Source of the DNA: Lentimicrobiaceae bacterium
GTDB lineage: Bacteria > Bacteroidota > Bacteroidia > Bacteroidales > F082
DNA length: 35,046 bases
Direction of reading: 5' to 3'
Assembly (NCBI GenBank): GCA_015061335.1
Contig: SUWT01000019.1
Location: 1-35,046, forward strand
Positions within the stretch are counted from its first letter, which is position 1, and each line of letters begins with the position of its first letter. Both the position numbers and the translations under genes were made by a program. Below are positions 7,929-16,678 of this stretch, piece by piece. The notes under the pieces are model-generated. The model did not search any database. It saw only the letters and a list, made by a program, of their open reading frames with translations, and was not told the DNA's origin.

Positions 7929-8357
7929 TTAATTATATACTCTAAGCATTCTGCCATCGTACTGAGTGTTGTACTGAATCAGAGGATAACCTGAATAACC
8001 TTCTGTTATTATAGAGCCGTCTAAAATACTGTATTTCACATCCAGACAAGTATCAATGACAAAAGGAAACTCGACAATAAGTCTTGAATTCTCTCCGCAT
8101 GTATTAGGATCATTAGGTGCCAGACGCTCGTATGCCCTAAATTCATCCATAGAATAACGATATATTATAATACCTCGGCTAGGTGCTACAGATCCCAGAT
8201 ACATCCATCCGCTGACAGTGTTGATCTCATAATACTCTGTAGAGTTAGGATTAATAGTGAAGTTAATGTACACCTGAGGGATGTTAGGATTGTGCGGAGT
8301 GTCTCCACCACAGGATAACAAACCCGCTAAAAGTAATATGACAAATATTTTTTTCAT
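7929..8357 (-). CDS. Rieske-like lipoprotein lacking the iron-sulfur ligands
   Basis: A 142-residue lipoprotein with signal peptide and lipobox (LLSC, lipidated Cys16). Residues about 45-142 have the order of elements of a Rieske fold: SGWMYLG, RGIIIYR, DEFRAYERLAPN, DTCLDVKYSILDGS, then a YPLIQY segment and DGRMLRVYN. At the ligand positions the usual Cys-x-His (R-x-C-P-H) reads R-L-A-P-N (Ala80, Asn82), and the second Cys-x-x-His loop keeps only Cys104. A [2Fe-2S] cluster therefore looks impossible. Bacteroidales carry related lipoproteins whose function is not established. It is convergent with ahcY and divergent from the regulatory operon starting at 8438. The fold call is by pattern only. 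Confidence 0.6.
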   Translation of the reverse strand: MKKIFVILLLAGLLSCGGDTPHNPNIPQVYINFTINPNSTEYYEINTVSGWMYLGSVAPSRGIIIYRYSMDEFRAYERLAPNDPNTCGENSRLIVEFPFVIDTCLDVKYSILDGSIITEGYSGYPLIQYNTQYDGRMLRVYN

Positions 8358-8367
8358 AAATAAAAAA

Positions 8368-8375
8368 CAAAAATA
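8368..8375 (-). promoter_or_regulatory. Promoter of the Rieske-like lipoprotein gene
   Basis: On the minus strand this reads TATTTTTG, a clear TAnnTTTG box, 10 bases before the ATG at 8357. A TTTG about 22 bases upstream on that strand could be the -33 box. Confidence 0.6.
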
Positions 8376-8408
8376 CGCTTTATTTGTTTAACTTTTGCAA
8401 AAATTTTA

Positions 8409-8416
8409 TAAGTTTG
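8409..8416 (+). promoter_or_regulatory. Promoter of the lipoprotein-kinase-regulator operon
   Basis: TAAGTTTG fits TAnnTTTG and lies 21 bases before the ATG at 8438. TTTG at 8383-8386 is a possible -33 box with 22-base spacing. It is divergent from the box at 8368-8375. Confidence 0.55.
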
Positions 8417-8437
8417 TGGTCTTTTGAGAAAATAGTC

Positions 8438-8731
8438 ATGTATAAACGTATCGTCATATTATTTTTATTGTTGACAAGTGTATCTTTTTATTCTTGTTCT
8501 ACGAAAAAGAAAGTTAAGAAACCTAGAAAAAAAGATATTATAATACCAGAGCATTCTCTTCCACAGCAAGAAGAGGAGAAGGAGATACCATACGAGAAGG
8601 CTGTTAAGATTCATCATAAAAGTCAGACAAGGTCGGCAAGAAGATCAATGAAAGAAAATGTCAGAAGAAGTAAAGATACTACACCATTAAGAAAGACGAA
8701 GTCAAAATCATGCTTCATAAATAAGAATTAA
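8438..8731 (+). CDS. Small, highly basic lipoprotein
   Basis: A 97-residue protein with a signal peptide and lipobox (VSFYSC, lipidated Cys20), followed by a very Lys/Arg-rich, probably disordered tail (STKKKVKKPRKKD; later RSARRSMKENVRRSKD). The start at 8438 is chosen because the hydrophobic signal then begins directly with MYKRIVILFLLL; an in-frame ATG at 8384 would overlap the promoter. It ends 4 bases before the sensor kinase gene, so it is probably co-transcribed with it and the response regulator. No family is recognised. A role as a periplasmic partner of the kinase is possible but not shown by the sequence. Confidence 0.6.
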   Translation: MYKRIVILFLLLTSVSFYSCSTKKKVKKPRKKDIIIPEHSLPQQEEEKEIPYEKAVKIHHKSQTRSARRSMKENVRRSKDTTPLRKTKSKSCFINKN

Positions 8732-8735
8732 TCTG

Positions 8736-11700
8736 ATGCGAGCTCTTTTGAAATATATTATCTGTGTTTTATTAATCTTCATTTTTGCCAAAATTGAAGG
8801 ACAAGAGAATAGTTTGGAGCATTATCATCTGTATAAAGATGTTTTAAATAACAGTCAGACAAAAACTTATCTTAGTTCTAATATAGTTACAGCCATTGCT
8901 CAGGATCAATATGGTATGCTTTGGTTTGGGACAAAACGAGGATTGAATTCATTCGATAGCTATGCTTTTGAGGAATATAATCAAAATCAAGGAATTATCA
9001 ACGCTACCATATCTAGTATCAGTCCTGTCGGCGATACTTTGTTCGTCGGAACGGTAAAAGGTCTTAGTGTTTATGACCTGAAAACTAGAGAGTGTACTAA
9101 TTATTTTGCAGAAACCGACTCTCTTGTACTTCCTGATAATAACATTACTTTTATATCGCAACCCATTAAAAATAAAATCGTTATATGTACAAAGGGAGGA
9201 ACTAGTGTATATAACTTGAAAACCAGAGATTTTGAGATCATAAAGATAGAAAATTATTCACCTAAATATGAGATAAACTCAATTGAATATATGCCGTATG
9301 ATGACTCGTGGTGGGCGGCAACATCTGATGGACTTGTGAATTTTAGCTATGAAAATCAATCTATTAAGCATTATTATCATGTAAAAGGAATGGAAAACTC
9401 TATTCCTGATAATGTTATAAATTGCATCTGTACCATAGATTCCAAAAATGTATTCATTGGAACTCAGAATGGTCTGTGTATCCTTAATGCAGAAGATAAA
9501 ACGTTCAGAAGAGTAAACCTTAATGAACTCGCTAATTATCAGTCATATAAAATTGATATCTCTAAAATAATACCTTTCAGTGAAGATGAAATTATGATCA
9601 GTACACGTGGTGATGGTATTTTCCTTTACAATTATGTTAAAGAAAGTGTGATCAGTATCTCCAAATTGAATAAACGTTACACTATATCAGAGAATCACGT
9701 TTTCGATATTTATAAAGATAGCAAGGGAACAGTTTGGATCGCTACTTTTACAGGACTTAATAAGTTAGAAAAAAAACTTACAAACTTCTCTACAATTCAA
9801 TTTTCCAAAGAGAAATCCATCCTGGCTATAACATATTTTCTTGAAATGCCAAACGATAATGTGCTAGTTGGAACAGAATCAGGTATTAAGATATTTAATA
9901 TCAAAGATCTCTCAAGCACTGATTTCGATAAATATTACGATATTGATGACGATGTTTTTGACTCTCTTTACATCTATAGTTTCTATTATGACGACAAGGA
10001 TTCCTCTTTGTGGGTTGGTACGCGTAATGATGGATTCTATAAATATGATTTTGAGAAAAAGACTATCATTGATGTCGCAGATTATTATAAGATAAACAAT
10101 CTTAAATATGCTGTTGTGCGAGAGATGATGCGCGACAAAGATGATAATTTCTGGGTGGCAACGAATATAGGATTATGTTGTATAAATCTTAAGACTGAAG
10201 AGGTTAAGTTTTACAGAAATGATAAAAATGATCTTTCTTCAATACCAAATGATGACATATATGATCTCATATCAGCTGATACAGTGATATATATCACTAC
10301 AGGCGACGGACTTGCGGTTTATGATTATGAAAAAGATAATTTCACCACATTCAGAGTCCCTGATTCATTGACTAAAGATAATGTGGTGAAAAATAATGGT
10401 CTTTATGACATAGTCCTAGGACATGATGGACGTTATTATATTGGTTCGTATTCATGTGGTTTGGTGGCTTTTAATCCTCGTACAGAAGAGATTAAGATTG
10501 CAATACCAAAAGGAGGTTTTAGTAGTACCATGGTTTATTCCATCATTCCTGATAAGACGGGCGAACTTTGGGCTAGTACTAATAAGGGTATTACAAAGTA
10601 TAATATTGGAACCAAAGAAGCTATGACTTATGATGCCAGCGACGGACTGCAAGCCAATGAGTTTACACCTAATGCTTTCCTGAATCATAGCGACGGACTT
10701 ATTTTCTTCGGAGGTTTTAACGGATTTTCTTATTTCAACCCTGATGATATTTATATTGAGACTACGAATCCTAAAATGATAATCACTTCCTTACGAACCA
10801 ATAACGATAAACACTATAGATATTTTACGCATGGTGATACCTTACATCTGACTTATAAAGATAATTCTTTTGAGATTCAGTTTGCGACAATTAATCTGTT
10901 GAGAAAGAATATGATAACATATACATATATGTTAGAGAATTATGATAAGGAATGGTCAGTTCATAACTCTACACATCGTTATGCAGATTATAATAAGATT
11001 CGCCCTGGTACATATATCTTTAAATTAAACGCTTCTAATGAGACTAAAGTCTGGAGTGAGAACCCCCTCGAACTTACAATAATAATTCATCCCGCTTGGT
11101 ATCAGACAATCTTATTCAAAATCACCATTATCGTTGTGCTGATTTTGGCAATTTATATCATTATAAAACAAAGAAGTAAGATTATTTTACAGAAAAGAGA
11201 GCAGAAGAGAAAGATCAATGAACTTGAAATTCAGATGAACCAGTTGAAACAGAAGACTTTACAACTTCAGATGAATCCACATGTTATTTTTAATACCTTG
11301 AATAGCATCCAACAATATATCATCAATAACGATATTGATAATGCGGTGCGTTATCTTTCAAGTTTCTCTAAATTGATGAGAAGAATCTTGAATAATTCAA
11401 ATGAGAGGTTTATTCCTTTGTCGGACGAATTGGATGCAATCAGATTGTATCTGGAGTTGGAATCGATGCGTTTAGGAAACAGATTCAGTTATAGTATCGA
11501 TATTGATTCTGAAATAGATGAAAAAGATATTGAGATCGCACCTTTATTAATACAACCTTTTGTCGAGAATGCTATCATACATGGTTTGATGCCTAAAAAA
11601 AGTAATAGCCATTTGAAGATAGTTTTATCTAAAATAGCTTCAGATAAGTTGATATGTATAATAGAAGATAATGGAGTAGGGCGAGACTCCTCAATGAGGA

Positions 11701-11879
11701 GCAAGATGGAAAGTGGATCGGTGCATAAATCGTACGGCATGAGTATCACTAAACGTCGTCTAGAAATGTTAAGTAAGATTTCCAATGATGATTTCAGTGT
11801 TGAAATAGTAGATTTATATGATGATTTGGGCGATCCCGCAGGAACTCGTGTTAATATCATAATAAGTTATCAAGAATAA
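8736..11879 (+). CDS. Beta-propeller sensor histidine kinase, LytS type
   Basis: A 1047-residue membrane kinase. A signal peptide (about 1-22) is followed by a large periplasmic region of Reg_prop propeller repeats (about 40-640; recurring motifs such as DQYGMLWFGTKRGLNSF and DSKGTVWIATFTGLNKL). Then come a Y_Y_Y-type Ig-like domain (about 700-780), one transmembrane helix (about 791-811), a short coiled coil, and a His_kinase domain of the LytS/YehU class with QMNPHVIFNTLNSI (phospho-acceptor His849), the N-box VENAIIHG (about 943-950) and DNGVGRDSS. The overall plan resembles Bacteroidota hybrid two-component sensors, but the receiver is on a separate gene 12 bases downstream. Ligand unknown; Reg_prop sensors often monitor glycans or envelope state. 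Confidence 0.92.
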   Translation: MRALLKYIICVLLIFIFAKIEGQENSLEHYHLYKDVLNNSQTKTYLSSNIVTAIAQDQYGMLWFGTKRGLNSFDSYAFEEYNQNQGIINATISSISPVGDTLFVGTVKGLSVYDLKTRECTNYFAETDSLVLPDNNITFISQPIKNKIVICTKGGTSVYNLKTRDFEIIKIENYSPKYEINSIEYMPYDDSWWAATSDGLVNFSYENQSIKHYYHVKGMENSIPDNVINCICTIDSKNVFIGTQNGLCILNAEDKTFRRVNLNELANYQSYKIDISKIIPFSEDEIMISTRGDGIFLYNYVKESVISISKLNKRYTISENHVFDIYKDSKGTVWIATFTGLNKLEKKLTNFSTIQFSKEKSILAITYFLEMPNDNVLVGTESGIKIFNIKDLSSTDFDKYYDIDDDVFDSLYIYSFYYDDKDSSLWVGTRNDGFYKYDFEKKTIIDVADYYKINNLKYAVVREMMRDKDDNFWVATNIGLCCINLKTEEVKFYRNDKNDLSSIPNDDIYDLISADTVIYITTGDGLAVYDYEKDNFTTFRVPDSLTKDNVVKNNGLYDIVLGHDGRYYIGSYSCGLVAFNPRTEEIKIAIPKGGFSSTMVYSIIPDKTGELWASTNKGITKYNIGTKEAMTYDASDGLQANEFTPNAFLNHSDGLIFFGGFNGFSYFNPDDIYIETTNPKMIITSLRTNNDKHYRYFTHGDTLHLTYKDNSFEIQFATINLLRKNMITYTYMLENYDKEWSVHNSTHRYADYNKIRPGTYIFKLNASNETKVWSENPLELTIIIHPAWYQTILFKITIIVVLILAIYIIIKQRSKIILQKREQKRKINELEIQMNQLKQKTLQLQMNPHVIFNTLNSIQQYIINNDIDNAVRYLSSFSKLMRRILNNSNERFIPLSDELDAIRLYLELESMRLGNRFSYSIDIDSEIDEKDIEIAPLLIQPFVENAIIHGLMPKKSNSHLKIVLSKIASDKLICIIEDNGVGRDSSMRSKMESGSVHKSYGMSITKRRLEMLSKISNDDFSVEIVDLYDDLGDPAGTRVNIIISYQE

Positions 11880-11891
11880 AAATAATAATAT

Positions 11892-12638
11892 ATGATACGA
11901 TGTGTAATTGTAGAAGATGAAGAGATAGCACGTAATGTGTTAAAGTCGTTGCTGGCGCAATATTGTAAGGATGTTATGGTTTGCGCGGAGGCAGAGGATG
12001 TTAATTCCGGTAAAGCTATGATTGAAGCCTACCGTCCAGATCTTGTTTTCTTGGATATTGAGATGCCAGGAGGTAGTGGCTTCAAGCTGCTTAGTTCGGT
12101 GGATAAACTTGATTTTGAGGTCGTTTTTATCACTGCATATGAACAATTTGCCATTAAAGCCATCAGACATGACGCTTTAGATTACCTTTTGAAACCAATA
12201 GATCCAAAGGAACTCATCGCTGCCGTCGAGAAAGTTAAGGAAGCTAAATATAAGAAAGGCCTGAAGAAACAGTACGATTCTTTGTTAAAGACACTCAATC
12301 CGGAGCAACTGACGGTGAGAAAAATCAGTCTTTCTACCACCGATAAAATACATCTCATAGATGTTGATAATATAATAAGGTGTGAATCTGACAATTATTA
12401 TACTATCATATATTTTAAAGATGGTTCTAACTTAATGGTTAGCAAGACGTTGAAGGAAATAGAACAAAGATTGGAAGAGTATGATTTTGTTAGAACACAT
12501 AAGTCACACCTGGTGAATATCAGATGTATTATGAATTTTATTAAGGATGAGATGATGATAGTTTTAACCAATGGAGATAAAATACCTGTGTCGAAAAGAA
12601 AGAAGGAGAAAATCATGGAAGTTATCAACAATTTATAA
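11892..12638 (+). CDS. LytTR-family response regulator
   Basis: A 248-residue cytoplasmic transcription factor. The N-terminal receiver domain (1-120) has the acidic pair Glu8/Asp9, phospho-acceptor Asp55 in LVFLDIEMPG, Thr81 and Lys101 in YLLKPID. The C-terminal LytTR DNA-binding domain (about 145-245) shows DNYYTIIYFKDGSNLMVSKT and the typical FVRTHKSHLVNI. It is 12 bases downstream of its cognate LytS-type kinase, so the pair is co-transcribed. LytTR proteins bind direct repeats upstream of targets. The nearest downstream target is the envelope gene set beginning at 12920, across a 281-base AT-rich spacer with palindromes; regulation of it is inference from position. Confidence 0.95.
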   Translation: MIRCVIVEDEEIARNVLKSLLAQYCKDVMVCAEAEDVNSGKAMIEAYRPDLVFLDIEMPGGSGFKLLSSVDKLDFEVVFITAYEQFAIKAIRHDALDYLLKPIDPKELIAAVEKVKEAKYKKGLKKQYDSLLKTLNPEQLTVRKISLSTTDKIHLIDVDNIIRCESDNYYTIIYFKDGSNLMVSKTLKEIEQRLEEYDFVRTHKSHLVNIRCIMNFIKDEMMIVLTNGDKIPVSKRKKEKIMEVINNL

Positions 12639-12651
12639 TTTATTTTTGTTA

Positions 12652-12671
12652 ATATTTTTTATAAAAAATAT
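12652..12671. terminator. AT-only perfect palindrome after the response regulator
   Basis: A 20-base perfect palindrome made only of A and T begins 14 bases after the response-regulator stop. A second one, TTTTTTACGTAAAAAA, lies at 12684-12699. Either could mark transcription end; a purely AT stem is weak, so the call is tentative. Confidence 0.35.
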
Positions 12672-12772
12672 ATATAAACATCTTTTTTTACGTAAAAAAT
12701 GTTAAAGTAGGGTAAAAAAAAGATAATTATTATTTTTTTTTTGATGAAAATACAGGTATAAATCACTATAAT

Positions 12773-12790
12773 ACAGTATGTTAATACTGT
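12773..12790. promoter_or_regulatory. Inverted repeat upstream of the envelope gene set
   Basis: ACAGTAT at 12773-12779 and ATACTGT at 12784-12790 form a perfect 7-base inverted repeat around GTTA, about 70-90 bases upstream of the -7 box at 12863-12870. The position suits an activator or repressor site; no regulator can be assigned. Confidence 0.35.
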
Positions 12791-12838
12791 TATGATTTGA
12801 GCTGTTGAAAAATAATTTGAGATTAATTGAGAAAAAAC

Positions 12839-12870
12839 TTTGTTTCGTTTTGATTTTTGTCGTATTTTTG
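12839..12870 (+). promoter_or_regulatory. Promoter of the TonB-receptor/1461-aa/PorV-like set
   Basis: TTTG at 12839-12842 and TATTTTTG at 12863-12870 are separated by 20 bases, an almost ideal Bacteroidota promoter. The leader to the ATG at 12920 is about 45 bases. Confidence 0.75.
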
Positions 12871-12919
12871 AACTCCTTTTAACGAACTAATTGAGTAGTA
12901 TAACATAAAATTTCAAGGT

Positions 12920-15900
12920 ATGTTAAGAAAATTACTATTTACCCTTTGCATTGTGCTGACATCGTGGTCGTTAGCACATGCGCAAGTTGGACGACTCCAA
13001 GGAAAAGTTGTTGACAAAGCCACTGGAGAACCCATTCCATTTGCAAACATTATTTTGGAAAATGGTGGTACGCAAGTTGGTGGTACCAGTTCTGACTTTG
13101 ATGGCAACTATGACATCAACCCGATTCCTCCGGGAACCTACGACTTGAAAGCTACTTTCGTTGGTTACAATACCTACATCATGAAAGGTATTGTTATTCC
13201 TGCGAATAAGATTACTTTCGAGGATGTGCCTATGAGCATTCAATCAGAGATGTTGGATGCCGTTGAGATTGTGGACTACAAGGTGCCTTTGATTTCAAAG
13301 GATAATACATCTGGTGGTGCTACTATTACTGCAGAAGAAATCGCTAAGATGCCTCAACGTTCAGCATCAGCTGTTGCTGCCAGCGTTGGTGGTGTGTTCT
13401 CAAGCGACGGTGAAGCCGGTAACATGCGTGGTGCTCGTAGTGGTGCCGTTTATTATGTTGACGGTGTCCGCGTTATCGGTTCTTCAAGTGTGCCTCAATC
13501 CGCTATCGACCAAGTTGAAGTCCTTTTGTCAGGTACTCCTGCCATGTATGGTGATGCCGCCGGTGGTATTATCAACATGACAACAAAAGGTCCTTCCAGA
13601 ACTTTTGGCGCTGGTGTTGAATTAGAGACTTCTGAATTCTTAGACAGCTATGGACATAGCAGAGCTGGACTTAATGTTCAAGGTCCTTTGATCAAAGGTA
13701 AAAACAGTGAAACAGCTTTGTTAGGTTTCTTCTTGTCAGGAGAATTTAACTACAACCGTGATGGTAGCTTGTCAGCAGTAGGTCATTACAAAGCTACAGA
13801 CGAGTGGTTGGAATTTATCGAAAAAAATCCTATCCGCGTCGGTGCCGGTACTGGTACCTACCTCAATGGTGAGTACACCAGACAAGGTTCTATGGAGTAT
13901 GTTAAAAACTCACAGAATACTTCAAACTGGGGTGCTAACTTCGCAGGTAACATCAACGTCCGTACAACAGAAACTATCAACTTAACATTTGGTGGTACAT
14001 TCAACCTCAGCAAGTATAATAGTTATAGCAGAAGCAATGCTTACTTTAACTATGATAAAAATGCTGTCGGTAAAGACCAAACATGGCGCGTCTATGGTCG
14101 TTTCACTCAAAGATTCCCAACTCCACAAGAGAGCACATCTTTGATTAAAAACTTCTACTATAGCTTGCAAGTTGACTACTCCCGCTATAATAGCGAATGG
14201 GGTGACCCAGACCACTGGGATAACATCTGGGATTATGGATACCTCGGTAAATATACCATCCATAAGACTCCTTCTTACGGTTTCGCAGATACTACAATTA
14301 CAGTAACAGATGCTAATGGTAATACCCATTATTATAATAATGTATGGGCAACAACATCATGGGACTACGATACATTGGTATCTTTCGAAGCTTCAGATAA
14401 GAACCCTTTACTCTCTAACTATACTTCAACTTATTATGATTTGTTCGAAGATCCATTGGGACACTACCAAAACTTTACCGACATCCAACTCGGTGGTGGT
14501 CTCTTGAATGGTGACTACAACTCAGCATTCTATGGCTTGTATTCAGCTCCAGGATCAATCCAATCTAACTATGGTTATAGCGAAGATGATAAATTCAACG
14601 TTAACCTCTCTGGTGCTATGACAATCGGTAACCACGAAATTAAGTTAGGTTTCCAATACGAACAACGTAACACAAGAGGTTATGGTATCAACGGATACAG
14701 AATGTGGTACCTGATGAGAAACCTCGCTAACTTCCACATCCAACAGTTAGACATTAACAATCCTGAAGTAGTTAGCTACGACGGCTTCGTTGATACAATT
14801 CGTTACTATAGAAGATATGACGAGTCTTCACAATATCAATTCGACAAGAATCTCCGTGAAGCCTTAGGTCTCGATGTCGATGGTTTAGAATGGATCAATA
14901 TAGACTCATACGACTTCAACGATAATTCAATCCAATATTATGACAGAGAAGGTAAATTACATACTGCAACATTACAAAATGGTTTCGATATCAGTATGTT
15001 TACACCAGATGAGTTAACACAAGACGGTAACTCATACGTTTCATACTATGGTTATGATTATCAAGGTAATAAGATTAAGACTCAACCTGGTTTCGAAGAT
15101 TTCTTCACAGAAACAGACGAAAATGGTAATTACACACGTCCTGTAGGTTCATTCAAACCTATCTATATGGCTGGATACATCCAAGATAAGTTCGCTTTCA
15201 AAGATCTTATTTTCAACGTCGGTGTCCGTGTTGACCGTTTCGACGCTAACCAGAAAGTCTTGAAAGATCCTTATATCCTTTATGATTATAAGACAGTTGG
15301 TGAATTAAAAGATGCTAACGGTAATATCGTTCTTCAAAACGGTACCTCAGTCGATATCCCAGATAACATCGGTGATGACTTTGCATTATATGTAAATAAG
15401 ATCGATGACATCACAGAAATCGTCGGTTACCGTAACGGTAATACATGGTATGCAGCTGATGGTCGTGAAATCAATGACCCTACAACATTAGATAAAGGTA
15501 ATGGTATTTCACCATGGTTGGTTGATCCGGAACAACGTAGAATCAGCACAACTTCTTTCAAAGATTATGATCCACAATGGAGTGTGATGCCTCGTATCTC
15601 ATTCTCATTCCCAATCTCTGACGAAGCTTTGTTCTTTGCTCACTACGATGTTTTGACAGAACGTCCATCAAATATCTTTACTAATATTTATGACTATTAC
15701 TATTTTGATCAAATCAACAGCGCTATCAATAATCCATCATTGAAGCCATCACAAACCATTGACTATGAACTTGGTTTCACTCAAAAGTTGACCAACTCAT
15801 CATCAATGACAATCACAGGATACTACCGTGAAATCCGTAACATGATCCAATTATATCGTTACACAGGTGCTTATCCTAAAGATTATACATCATATAGTAA

Positions 15901-16651
15901 CTTAGACTTTAGTACTGTTAAAGGTATCACAGCTTCTTACGACTTACGTAGAACAAAGAACGTTCGTTTACGTGCAAGTTATACATTGCAATTCTCTAAT
16001 GCAACAGGTGCTAGCACAACAACAATGCAGTCATTGATTGCTGCTGGTGTTCCTAACTTACGTTCTACATTCCCAATGCCTTGGGACCGTCGTCACCAAT
16101 TTAATATCGTTCTCGACTATCGTTTTGGCGAAGGTAAAGACTACAATGGTCCTGTCACAAAACGTGAGAAATCAGGTAAGAAACCTATCAATTGGTTGAC
16201 AAACACAGGTGCAAGTTTGACAGTTAACGGTGGTTCTGGTACTCCTTACACAGCTGCAAGTAATATCTCATCACCTATTACACAATCTACAAACTTGTTG
16301 GAAGGTTCTATGTATGGTTCACGTCTTCCATGGTCATTCCGTTTAGATCTCCGTGTTGACAAAGACATCAACCTCAGACTCGGTAAGAAAGATGGCGAAT
16401 CACGTGATGCTTACTTAAATGTTTATTTCCAAATCTTGAACTTGTTGAATTCCAAGAATATCATGGGTGTTTATGCTGCAACAGGCAACCCTGATGATGA
16501 CGGTTATTTGACAGCTCCTGAATGGCAACGTGAAATCAATACACAAAGAGACCCACAAGCATATAGAGACTTATATGAAATGTATGTCAACTATGCTGGT
16601 CACTATTCACAACCACGTCAGATCAGATTTGGTGTTATCTTTAACTTCTAA
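12920..16651 (+). CDS. TonB-dependent receptor-like protein with CarboxypepD_reg domain
   Basis: A 1243-residue outer-membrane protein. Signal peptide MLRKLLFTLCIVLTSWSLAHA; carboxypeptidase-like regulatory domain at about 24-105 (LQGKVVDKATGEPIPFANII); plug domain at about 120-235 with VYYVDGVRV and IDQVEVLLSGTPAMYG followed by AAGGIINMTTKG; then a long beta-barrel ending in an aromatic C-terminus (IRFGVIFNF). This is the general plan of Bacteroidota TonB-dependent transporters, but no SusD partner follows. Instead a 1461-residue T9SS-type protein and a PorV-like barrel follow on the same strand, with a 27-base gap to the former. Gly is almost always GGT and Arg is often CGT, a codon choice that suggests strong expression relative to the flanking genes (impression, not computed). 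Substrate unknown. Confidence 0.88.
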   Translation: MLRKLLFTLCIVLTSWSLAHAQVGRLQGKVVDKATGEPIPFANIILENGGTQVGGTSSDFDGNYDINPIPPGTYDLKATFVGYNTYIMKGIVIPANKITFEDVPMSIQSEMLDAVEIVDYKVPLISKDNTSGGATITAEEIAKMPQRSASAVAASVGGVFSSDGEAGNMRGARSGAVYYVDGVRVIGSSSVPQSAIDQVEVLLSGTPAMYGDAAGGIINMTTKGPSRTFGAGVELETSEFLDSYGHSRAGLNVQGPLIKGKNSETALLGFFLSGEFNYNRDGSLSAVGHYKATDEWLEFIEKNPIRVGAGTGTYLNGEYTRQGSMEYVKNSQNTSNWGANFAGNINVRTTETINLTFGGTFNLSKYNSYSRSNAYFNYDKNAVGKDQTWRVYGRFTQRFPTPQESTSLIKNFYYSLQVDYSRYNSEWGDPDHWDNIWDYGYLGKYTIHKTPSYGFADTTITVTDANGNTHYYNNVWATTSWDYDTLVSFEASDKNPLLSNYTSTYYDLFEDPLGHYQNFTDIQLGGGLLNGDYNSAFYGLYSAPGSIQSNYGYSEDDKFNVNLSGAMTIGNHEIKLGFQYEQRNTRGYGINGYRMWYLMRNLANFHIQQLDINNPEVVSYDGFVDTIRYYRRYDESSQYQFDKNLREALGLDVDGLEWINIDSYDFNDNSIQYYDREGKLHTATLQNGFDISMFTPDELTQDGNSYVSYYGYDYQGNKIKTQPGFEDFFTETDENGNYTRPVGSFKPIYMAGYIQDKFAFKDLIFNVGVRVDRFDANQKVLKDPYILYDYKTVGELKDANGNIVLQNGTSVDIPDNIGDDFALYVNKIDDITEIVGYRNGNTWYAADGREINDPTTLDKGNGISPWLVDPEQRRISTTSFKDYDPQWSVMPRISFSFPISDEALFFAHYDVLTERPSNIFTNIYDYYYFDQINSAINNPSLKPSQTIDYELGFTQKLTNSSSMTITGYYREIRNMIQLYRYTGAYPKDYTSYSNLDFSTVKGITASYDLRRTKNVRLRASYTLQFSNATGASTTTMQSLIAAGVPNLRSTFPMPWDRRHQFNIVLDYRFGEGKDYNGPVTKREKSGKKPINWLTNTGASLTVNGGSGTPYTAASNISSPITQSTNLLEGSMYGSRLPWSFRLDLRVDKDINLRLGKKDGESRDAYLNVYFQILNLLNSKNIMGVYAATGNPDDDGYLTAPEWQREINTQRDPQAYRDLYEMYVNYAGHYSQPRQIRFGVIFNF

Positions 16652-16678
16652 AACAGAAATAAATAATTACTGATAAAT

